Below, in pieces: positions 1 through 5,761 of a stretch of 9,190 bases of DNA. Source of the DNA: JBJELF01 sp051879015 (lineage in GTDB: Bacteria > Bacillota > Clostridia > Lachnospirales > Lachnospiraceae). The stretch covers positions 1 to 9,190 of the forward strand of contig JBJELF010000128.1 of the NCBI GenBank assembly GCA_051879015.1, given 5' to 3'. The position numbers and the translations under genes were made by a program. Below the pieces are notes generated by a model. The model was not told the DNA's origin and searched no databases. It saw only the letters and a program-made list of their open reading frames with translations. The stretch's first letter is position 1; the number at the start of each line of letters is the position of its first letter.

Positions 1-2
1 AT

Positions 3-26
3 CATACTCAGCAGGGCGATTTTTAA
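3..26 (+). CDS. Possible 3' end of an upstream gene (partial)
   Basis: One frame entering the window reads HTQQGDF and stops at TAA (24-26), directly ahead of and overlapping the ribosome site of the first ABC gene. Close spacing like this is expected inside an operon. In Clostridia a MarR-type regulator often precedes this kind of paired exporter, but seven codons cannot identify a family. Another frame is also open over the same bases, so this is only a suggestion. Confidence 0.25.
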   Translation, partial: HTQQGDF

Positions 27-40
27 GGAGAAGTGTTTGT

Positions 41-1777
41 ATGTGGAAGTATGTAAAAAGATATCTTCATTTTGCGGTAGCCGCCGCAATTTTTATGGTA
101 GGTGAGGTATTGATGGATTTGATCCAGCCTGGTCTTATGAGCAAAATTGTAGATGATGGTGTTTTGGGACTGAATCATAATGGAGTCGGTGATCTCCATC
201 TGATTTTAACACTGGGTCTTACTATGACTGGACTTGTCATATTTGGTGGATTGTGTGGGTCTTTAAATAATGTATTTGTGCATATGACAGGTCAAAATAT
301 CGGAAATGAAATTCGAAAAGATTGTTTTCGCAGTATTATGACTTTTTCATTTCCCCAGATAGATTGTTTTGGAACAGGGGCTTTGGTAACAAGAGTGACA
401 AATGATATTACGCAGGTTCAAAACTTTGTTTCTCAGTTTGTCCGTGGAATGATTCGTACTTCGATGTTGACCATAGGCAGTATCTTCTTTATGTTTCGTC
501 TGAATCACCAATTTGGACTCATTGTTCTATGTGCGTTTCCATTTATTCTTGGCTGTATGGTCTTTTGTCTTTGGAAGGCAAATCCATTGTTTCCAAAATT
601 ACAGGCGCAGCTGGATGAAATTAATGGAATACTTCAGGAAGATGTATCTGGTATCCGAATAATTAAAGCCTGTGTAAGAGAAATTTACGAAAAAATGCGT
701 TTTGGAAAAGCAAATGAGGCGCAGATTAAAACGCAGCTTCATGTGCTCATCATTTTTGCTTTTATGAATCCAGTGATGAATGCATTGATGTATATTGTTG
801 TAATCATTATTTTGTTGACAGGCTCTTTTCAGGTGCGAGAGGGTATGACAACACCAGGTATGATTATGGCGGCAATTACATATACAACACAGCTCCTCAA
901 TGGAATCTTAATGCTGGTCATGCTATTTCAGAATATTTCAAAAGGAGCTGCATCCTGGAAGCGAGTAAAAGAAGTGTTAGACAGTGATCCGGAATTGAAG
1001 GATGGAAATTTTGATGGAGATACAGAGATTCGTGGAAAGATTGAATTTCGTGATGTTTCCTTTGCGTTCCCGGGCTCAGATCAGACTGTTTTAAATCATA
1101 TTAATTTGACAATTAACCCGGGAGAAACAGTGGCAATTATGGGAGCAACAGGCTGCGGAAAAACTGCACTGGTTAGCTTGATTCCACGTTTTTATGATGC
1201 CATAGACGGTAGTATTTTGGTAGATGGTATAGATGTACGGGATTACAGACAGAAAGCTTTGAGGGACAAAATTGCAGTGACACTGCAAAAAAGTGAATTG
1301 TTTAGCACATCAATCAAGGAGAATATTTCCTGGGGATCTCCAGATGCAGCTGAGGAAGAGATTCACATGGCAGCTAATATTGCTCAGGCAGACAACTTCA
1401 TTCAAACTACATCGAATGGATACGATACTGTGGTTGCAGAACGTGGAATGAGTTTGTCTGGCGGACAGAAACAACGAATTTCAATTGCTAGAGCAATATT
1501 GAAACCTGCAGAAATCTTAATTTTTGATGATTCTACCAGTGCATTGGATTTAAAAACAGAAGCAAATCTATATACTGCGCTGAATGCGTCCAGACCGGAA
1601 AATACAAAGATTTTAATTGCACAGCGTATTGCTTCAGTGCGCCAGGCAGATAAAATTGTAGTTCTAAATAATGGAAACGTAGAAGCCTGTGGTACACATC
1701 AAGAACTTCTGCAGTCCTGCAAAACATATCAGGATATTTATCATTCTCAGATAGGAAGTGAGGAGAACAATGAGTGA
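41..1777 (+). CDS. ABC exporter half-transporter, degenerate-site subunit of a heterodimer
   Basis: A 578-residue type I ABC exporter half: an N-terminal six-helix membrane domain (about residues 1-310) fused to an ATP-binding domain (about 335-575). Visible motifs are Walker A GATGCGKT (368-375), Q-loop Q416, signature LSGGQ (472-476) and Walker B ending IFDD (D496, D497), followed by the D-loop SALD. Two positions are non-canonical: Asp497 replaces the catalytic Glu, and Gln528 (IAQRI) replaces the H-loop His. This pattern is known for the degenerate-site subunit of heterodimeric exporters such as TM287 of TM287/288 and one half of BmrCD or LmrCD. The ATG at 41 is chosen because AAGGAGAAG (25-33) precedes it. 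The gene overlaps the next ABC gene by 8 bp, so the two halves are translationally coupled and almost certainly assemble together in the cytoplasmic membrane. The substrate cannot be read from sequence; drugs, lipids or peptides are typical for the family. Confidence 0.93.
   Translation: MWKYVKRYLHFAVAAAIFMVGEVLMDLIQPGLMSKIVDDGVLGLNHNGVGDLHLILTLGLTMTGLVIFGGLCGSLNNVFVHMTGQNIGNEIRKDCFRSIMTFSFPQIDCFGTGALVTRVTNDITQVQNFVSQFVRGMIRTSMLTIGSIFFMFRLNHQFGLIVLCAFPFILGCMVFCLWKANPLFPKLQAQLDEINGILQEDVSGIRIIKACVREIYEKMRFGKANEAQIKTQLHVLIIFAFMNPVMNALMYIVVIIILLTGSFQVREGMTTPGMIMAAITYTTQLLNGILMLVMLFQNISKGAASWKRVKEVLDSDPELKDGNFDGDTEIRGKIEFRDVSFAFPGSDQTVLNHINLTINPGETVAIMGATGCGKTALVSLIPRFYDAIDGSILVDGIDVRDYRQKALRDKIAVTLQKSELFSTSIKENISWGSPDAAEEEIHMAANIAQADNFIQTTSNGYDTVVAERGMSLSGGQKQRISIARAILKPAEILIFDDSTSALDLKTEANLYTALNASRPENTKILIAQRIASVRQADKIVVLNNGNVEACGTHQELLQSCKTYQDIYHSQIGSEENNE
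1761..1772 (+). promoter_or_regulatory. Ribosome site fixing the start of the second ABC gene
   Basis: AGGAG (1761-1765) lies four bases before the ATG at 1770. The reading frame is also open from a GTG at 1758, but that codon directly abuts the Shine-Dalgarno and has none of its own, so ATG 1770 is the better start. The site lies inside the last codons of the upstream gene. Confidence 0.75.
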
Positions 1778-3578
1778 GTCTAAAAATATAGAACGTAATA
1801 TTCCGGGAATGAATCGGAATGCCCGATTTGCAGAAGTAGAGCATGCCGATAACATAGTTGGTACGTTGCAGCGGATTTGGACTTATTTTGCCCATGAAAA
1901 AGGATTGGTAGTCAGTATGCTTGGTATCGTCATTTTCGGTACATGTTGTGGTATTTATGCACCAAGCCTTCAAAGTAATGCAATCGATATAATCGCCGGT
2001 ACTGCAGAGGGAAAGTTGTCTTATATTTTGCTGCTTATGCTTGCAGTGTATTTACTTTATAGTATCAGTCAGTTACTTCAGGGAATGTTCAGCGCAAACT
2101 TAAGTCAGAGAATTGTGAAGCGGATGAGGGAAGAACTGTTTGGAAAGATTGTTGATTTACCGGTTAAGTATCTTGACACGCATTCTCATGGTGATGTGAT
2201 GAGTCGCATGACGAATGATATCGAAAATATTTCTACTACAGTTTCACAGTCATTACCTTCTTTGTTCTCGGGCATTCTGACTATTATTGGAACTGTTGCG
2301 ATTATGTTATGGTATTGTTGGGAACTGGCTCTTTTAAGTTGTGCAACGGTAATTCTGACAGTGCTTGCAACTAAAATACTATCAAAAAAAGTACGTCAGT
2401 TTTCCCGCCGTCGTCAGATGCTGCTAGGAGCACTGAATGGTACGGTTGAGGAAATGATTTCCGGATATCGAACGGTTGTGGCATACAATCATCAGGATAC
2501 TACAACGAATGATTTTTGCAGCACCTCAGATTCTTTGACAAAGGCTGGAATACGAACAGATGTTTTCAGTGGTGTCATGGGACCGATTATGAATTGTATT
2601 GGAAATATTGGCTTTGTTATTATTGCAGCATTTGGTGGATATTTTGCCATTAATGGTTTAATCTCTGTCGGTGTTATTTCTGCGTTTATTGTATATGCGA
2701 AGCAATTCAGTCGTCCAATTAATGAAATTGCACAGATTTACGGTCAGCTTCAAACAGCTATCGCAGGTGCGGAACGGGTATTTTCTATTTTGGATGAGAC
2801 AAATGAGGAAAAAGAAGGAGATGCCCTTACCGATAGTACAACGGCGACAGTGACCTTCCAAAATGTAACATTTTCTTATGAGCCGGGATATCCTGTGATT
2901 CATGATTTTACTTTGACGGTACCTTCCGGTAAAAAAGTTGCTCTGGTAGGATCGACAGGCAGCGGAAAGACAACGGTCGTGAATCTGCTGATGCGTTTTT
3001 ATGACATTGATAGTGGAAGGATATCTATTAATGATCAAAATATAAAAGATATTTCCAGAGATAGTCTGCGAAAAAATGTTGCTATTGTATTGCAGGATAC
3101 CGTTCTGTTTTCCGATACCATTCGAAATAATCTGAAATACGGAAATGAAAATGCATCAGAAGGACAATTGCGGACAGCTGTGGAAATGAGCCGCTGTAGA
3201 GACTTGATTCAGATGCTGCCGCAGGGATATGATACGGTTTTGACAGGCTCTGGAGAGAATATCAGCCAGGGACAGAGACAGCTTCTTGCCATTGCAAGAG
3301 CCTTTGTTGCTGATCCAAAGATTTTGATTTTGGATGAAGCTACATCCAATGTGGATACCAGAACGGAAAAAGCGATACAGGATGCAATGCAGCTGGTTAT
3401 GAAAAATCGTACCAGTATTATTATTGCGCATCGTTTATCAACTATTAGAGATGCGGATATTATTGTAGTAATGGATAAAGGTCAAATTGTAGAGAGCGGA
3501 AATCATGAAAGCCTGCTTGCACAAAAAGGCAAGTATTATGAGCTGTATATGACACAGTATGCTGGTTTTGCTACATGA
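1770..3578 (+). CDS. ABC exporter half-transporter, catalytic-site subunit of a heterodimer
   Basis: A 602-residue type I ABC exporter half: a membrane domain with about six helices (roughly residues 35-330) and an ATP-binding domain (about 350-595). Motifs are Walker A GSTGSGKT (394-401), Q-loop Q442, Walker B ILILDE with catalytic Glu523, D-loop SNVD and H-loop His554 (IAHRLS). The signature is ISQGQ (498-502) instead of LSGGQ. In a head-to-tail dimer the altered signature faces the partner's Walker A/B, which are also altered (D497, Q528). This subunit's intact Walker A, Glu and His instead face the partner's normal LSGGQ. The result is one hydrolytic and one degenerate site, as in TM288 of TM287/288. 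The ATG start follows AGGAG and overlaps the upstream stop by 8 bp. A hairpin terminator lies about 95 bp after the stop, closing the operon. Function: ATP-driven export of an unknown substrate. Confidence 0.93.
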   Translation: MSESKNIERNIPGMNRNARFAEVEHADNIVGTLQRIWTYFAHEKGLVVSMLGIVIFGTCCGIYAPSLQSNAIDIIAGTAEGKLSYILLLMLAVYLLYSISQLLQGMFSANLSQRIVKRMREELFGKIVDLPVKYLDTHSHGDVMSRMTNDIENISTTVSQSLPSLFSGILTIIGTVAIMLWYCWELALLSCATVILTVLATKILSKKVRQFSRRRQMLLGALNGTVEEMISGYRTVVAYNHQDTTTNDFCSTSDSLTKAGIRTDVFSGVMGPIMNCIGNIGFVIIAAFGGYFAINGLISVGVISAFIVYAKQFSRPINEIAQIYGQLQTAIAGAERVFSILDETNEEKEGDALTDSTTATVTFQNVTFSYEPGYPVIHDFTLTVPSGKKVALVGSTGSGKTTVVNLLMRFYDIDSGRISINDQNIKDISRDSLRKNVAIVLQDTVLFSDTIRNNLKYGNENASEGQLRTAVEMSRCRDLIQMLPQGYDTVLTGSGENISQGQRQLLAIARAFVADPKILILDEATSNVDTRTEKAIQDAMQLVMKNRTSIIIAHRLSTIRDADIIVVMDKGQIVESGNHESLLAQKGKYYELYMTQYAGFAT

Positions 3579-3630
3579 TAATCAAGGCTTTGACTGCTGA
3601 AATAAATGAGGAAATTACATACTTGATTAT
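3578..3630 (+). other. Weak inverted repeat after the ABC operon
   Basis: ATAATCAAG (3578-3586) and CTTGATTAT (3622-3630) are perfect 9-base inverted complements separated by 35 bases, followed by TTTGATG. The long loop and poor T tract make it a weak terminator candidate at best. It may be a 3' stem protecting the ABC transcript, or chance in AT-rich DNA. No gene is apparent between 3579 and 3671. Confidence 0.25.
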
Positions 3631-3671
3631 TTTGATGAGAAGACAGCTCTCTCTGATTAAGAACAGAAATT

Positions 3672-3727
3672 AAGGCGCAGAGCTGGACACCAACAGTACA
3701 TTGTGATGTCCAGTTCTGCGCTTTTTT
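3672..3727 (+). terminator. Intrinsic terminator of the ABC operon
   Basis: GCGCAGAGCTGGACA (3675-3689) pairs with TGTCCAGTTCTGCGC (3707-3721), giving 15 pairs with a single G-U wobble and a 17-base loop, followed by six T (3722-3727). On the plus strand this is a classical rho-independent terminator. On the minus strand the same stem lies just after the antiporter stop but is followed by CTTAATTTCT, so it may also end that transcript, less efficiently. The T tract overlaps the antiporter stop codon. Confidence 0.9.
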
Positions 3728-4946
3728 ACGATTGTTTAATTTCACCGGCTAATTGAAAAGCGAATTTTGCGGCAATAACTGCGATAATTTCGTTGATAAT
3801 CGCCGCTGCAACGATTGTTCCCGATACAAGAGAAGCAAGGGAAGTATCAATTGAAGTTAAAGTTGAGACTGCTATTCCAGTGAATACTAAAGAGACGCCT
3901 GAATGAGGAAGCAGTGTAAATCCGAGATATTTTGTAACGGTCGGATTTGCTTTTGTTAATTTGCCGCCCAGGTATGCGCCGCCGATTTTTCCGGCTGCTC
4001 TTGAAAGGATATAGATAACTGTGAAGAAACCTGCTCCTGCTATTAGGCGATAGTCTAGGGGCATACCGAGGTTGATAATTACAATAATGAGCGATAAGTT
4101 CAGCAGAGGGTTATATAATGTTAAAGTTTCTTCTAATTGCTTTTCCGGCACAATGTTTGCAATTGTAGCACTGAATGCCATGCCGATTAGCAGATAATTT
4201 AAACGGAACGAATGAAAGACATAACAGTCGATTAATAGACCGCAGAGTGTTGATACACAAAGAAAAATCAGCAAAAGTATCAATGATACACAGTTGATTT
4301 TTGAACGCTTCATCAGAAATGAAGCACATAATCCCATCAAAATTCCAATGACAAATGGGAGCAGAACCATACCAACGATAGCAATTGGAGAGATGGAAGA
4401 ACTTCCGTTTGTTCCGTTTACAATGGAAATAACTGTAAAGAAAACAATAACACCGATGATATCATCAATTGCTGCGAGCGGAATCAATGTTTTCGTGACG
4501 GGACCGCTTGTGTGATATTCATTAACAATGGACAGAGCAGGAGCAGGAGCAGTTGCTAGTGCAATGCCGCCGAAGATAAATGCCAGATAGACTGGGATGT
4601 TCGCTATTAGGAATATGATTGCAAAAACAGCGGATACAAATAAAAATGTTCCTATTGACTGTACAGCAGTAATGCCGATAATTTGCTTGCCGGACGACGC
4701 AATTTTTTTGAAAATAATTTCGCGTCCAATCATAACACCAGCGAAGCATTCAAGAAATTTAATAAAAATCCTGTACCATAAAGCATTCATACTCTCTAAG
4801 GTGACTACATTGGCCAGATAGGGACCAAAAACAATCCCTGCAATTAGCCAGCCGAGAATTGCCGGAAGTTTTACTTTGGAAACCAGCTTTCCGCAAACAA
4901 AAGCAGTGCATACAATTGCAAAAATACGAAGAAGTTCTATTATCAT
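3726..4946 (-). CDS. Cation:proton antiporter, CPA (Na+/H+ exchanger) family membrane protein
   Basis: A 406-residue, very hydrophobic protein with about 12 predicted membrane segments and no long soluble C-terminal domain; it lacks the KTN/RCK domain seen in KefB/KefC. Diagnostic features are an N-terminal LPAILGWLIAGIVFGP segment (about residues 27-42), typical of the first helices of the family, then ATAPAPALSI (131-140) and AAIDDIIGV with the Asp161-Asp162 pair. In this superfamily that ion-binding pair, in a broken helix, is linked to electrogenic Na+(K+)/H+ exchange. Role: exchange of monovalent cation for proton across the cytoplasmic membrane, for pH or salt homeostasis; the ion is not readable here. 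The ATG overlaps the TGA of the upstream regulator by 4 bp (ATGA), so it is translationally coupled and probably controlled by that regulator. A Shine-Dalgarno is weak (AAAGG at 4961-4965, 14 bases away), consistent with coupling. Confidence 0.88.
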   Translation of the reverse strand: MIIELLRIFAIVCTAFVCGKLVSKVKLPAILGWLIAGIVFGPYLANVVTLESMNALWYRIFIKFLECFAGVMIGREIIFKKIASSGKQIIGITAVQSIGTFLFVSAVFAIIFLIANIPVYLAFIFGGIALATAPAPALSIVNEYHTSGPVTKTLIPLAAIDDIIGVIVFFTVISIVNGTNGSSSISPIAIVGMVLLPFVIGILMGLCASFLMKRSKINCVSLILLLIFLCVSTLCGLLIDCYVFHSFRLNYLLIGMAFSATIANIVPEKQLEETLTLYNPLLNLSLIIVIINLGMPLDYRLIAGAGFFTVIYILSRAAGKIGGAYLGGKLTKANPTVTKYLGFTLLPHSGVSLVFTGIAVSTLTSIDTSLASLVSGTIVAAAIINEIIAVIAAKFAFQLAGEIKQS

Positions 4947-5440
4947 AATAATTTTACCAACCTTTCAATAACATCATCAGGATTCATTCGGGCATTGCAA
5001 AGTTGTTCAAATGAACTGTCAATAATGAGCCGAATAACTTCCTTGTCTTTTTCTGAGATCGTACCATTCAAAGTAAAGGATGAGGAAATTGTCATCCAGA
5101 GCAAATCATTTTGCTTTGCAGTATAAGAATATATTGTATTGTTTAATTTGTATTTGTTGAAAATTTCACTGCGAATCATCATTTTAGAATCAAAGTACAA
5201 ATGAAGTAAATTTGAATAAATAGATGATGCTTCGCTGTTAACAATAAGTTTTTCTGCTTGATTCATGGCATCAGTATAATATTTTTGATATAAAGCTAAT
5301 GCAAGTGCTTCTTTGTCAGGGAAATATTTGTAGATAGTTTTTTTTGAAATCTTCAATTTATTCGCTAACGTATCTACCGAAAATTTCAGTCCTTCTTGCT
5401 GAAGGCTTTTGATAGATTCTCTGATAATTTTTTCTTTCAT
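4943..5440 (-). CDS. TetR/AcrR-family transcriptional regulator
   Basis: Counting from the preferred ATG at 5440 the protein is 165 residues. The N-terminal 45 residues form a TetR DNA-binding domain: a first helix (KEKIIRESIKSLQQEG), then FSVDTLANKLKISKKTIYKYFPDKEAL with recognition helix about residues 33-40. The remainder is a helical ligand/dimer domain with no recognisable effector pocket. Upstream in-frame starts exist (TTG 5500, ATG 5494, ATG 5473). They lie within or between the -35 and -10 of a consensus promoter and would not be transcribed, so 5440 is chosen. A candidate Shine-Dalgarno AGAGG (5455-5459) sits 14 bases before it, rather far. The gene ends in a 4-bp overlap with the antiporter gene, so regulator and antiporter form one unit. 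A palindrome over the promoter suggests autorepression. The ligand is unknown. Confidence 0.87.
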   Translation of the reverse strand: MKEKIIRESIKSLQQEGLKFSVDTLANKLKISKKTIYKYFPDKEALALALYQKYYTDAMNQAEKLIVNSEASSIYSNLLHLYFDSKMMIRSEIFNKYKLNNTIYSYTAKQNDLLWMTISSSFTLNGTISEKDKEVIRLIIDSSFEQLCNARMNPDDVIERLVKLL

Positions 5441-5476
5441 AATGGAAACAAAATCCTCTTTTTTTGTTTCCATTAT
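5439..5476. promoter_or_regulatory. Palindromic operator candidate for the TetR-type regulator
   Basis: ATAATGGAAACA (5439-5450) and TGTTTCCATTAT (5465-5476) are perfect 12-base inverted complements separated by 14 bases. The dyad spans five of the six -10 bases, the predicted transcription start and the regulator's start codon. By analogy with QacR-type sites lying between promoter and start, this is probably the regulator's own operator. An RNA hairpin is less likely because the predicted transcript begins near 5465, losing one arm. Confidence 0.7.
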
Positions 5477-5500
5477 AATAATGCTTGTTTGCATTGTCAA
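5472..5500 (-). promoter_or_regulatory. Consensus sigma-A promoter of the regulator-antiporter operon
   Basis: Read on the minus strand, TTGACA (5500-5495) is followed after exactly 17 bases by TATAAT (5477-5472). Both hexamers match consensus perfectly. The predicted transcription start is near 5465, giving a leader of about 25 bases before the ATG at 5440. So strong a promoter fits a gene that is normally held down by a repressor. Confidence 0.85.
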
Positions 5501-5533
5501 TAAACAGATGTAAATTTTTAATATTTGAATTTG

Positions 5534-5553
5534 ATGATACCAGGGTCAAAAGG
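5534..5553 (+). repeat. Fragment of dispersed GATACCAG/GGTCAAAA repeat
   Basis: ATGATACCAG (5534-5543) is directly joined to GGTCAAAAGG (5544-5553). The same two words form the arms of the two palindromes at 9033-9091, there in separate hairpins. At this site neither word has its inverted partner nearby, so it looks like a partial or half copy. Confidence 0.5.
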
Positions 5554-5577
5554 TTAAATAGAAAAAACTCAACTATA

Positions 5578-5650
5578 TAAAATTAAAAAAAATAAATTAT
5601 TGGAGCAAAAAAAATTAAAAATAAATTTTTTATAAAAAAAATAAAAAAAA
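5578..5650. promoter_or_regulatory. Extreme AT tract, possible UP element
   Basis: Almost pure A/T with repeated runs of six to eight A, ending a few bases upstream of the candidate -35 of the protease promoter. Phased A runs in this position can act as an UP element binding RNA polymerase alpha subunits or as bent DNA. No coding potential is visible. The remaining bases of the 5501-5740 intergenic stretch hold only the repeat fragment, promoter and hairpin listed separately. Confidence 0.4.
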
Positions 5651-5653
5651 GTA

Positions 5654-5682
5654 TTGCGAAGTTCATTAAATACGTATATATT
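5654..5682 (+). promoter_or_regulatory. Candidate promoter of the M64 protease gene
   Basis: TTGCGA (5654-5659), a 17-base spacer, then TATATT (5677-5682): four of six -35 bases and five of six -10 bases match the sigma-A consensus. The predicted start is near 5689. The A-rich tract immediately upstream supports the placement, though AT-rich DNA gives many chance -10 matches. Confidence 0.5.
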
Positions 5683-5688
5683 AGATTT

Positions 5689-5728
5689 AAACAAGGAAGT
5701 TTTTCAAAGGTGAAAGACTTTCTTGTTT
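5689..5728 (+). promoter_or_regulatory. 5'-leader stem-loop of the protease mRNA
   Basis: AAACAAGGAAGTTTTTCA (5689-5706) pairs with TGAAAGACTTTCTTGTTT (5711-5728): 18 base pairs including two G-U wobbles, closed by the four-base loop AAGG. It begins at the predicted transcription start and ends about 18 bases before the ribosome site. It is followed by TATTAAT rather than a clean U tract. It could be a 5' mRNA-stabilising hairpin, like the leader of Bacillus aprE, or a leaky attenuator. Confidence 0.6.
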
Positions 5729-5745
5729 TATTAATAAAAAATGAA

Positions 5746-5761
5746 AAGGAGAATGAACATG
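5746..5761 (+). promoter_or_regulatory. Ribosome site fixing the protease start
   Basis: AAGGAG (5746-5751) lies seven bases before the ATG at 5759. In-frame ATGs at 5741 and 5753 either precede or crowd this site, so 5759 (or the adjacent 5762) is the preferred start. Confidence 0.8.

Noticed and set aside
1533..1973. Long minus-strand open frames opposite the ABC genes (for example 1533-1973 and 2658-3038)
   Set aside because: They lie antisense to clearly conserved ABC domains, their translations show no domain, and no ribosome sites were seen. They are shadow frames.
5439..5476. Reading the 12-14-12 palindrome as an RNA hairpin hiding the regulator's ribosome site
   Set aside because: The predicted transcript starts near 5465, so one arm would be almost entirely missing from the RNA. 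A DNA operator explains it better.
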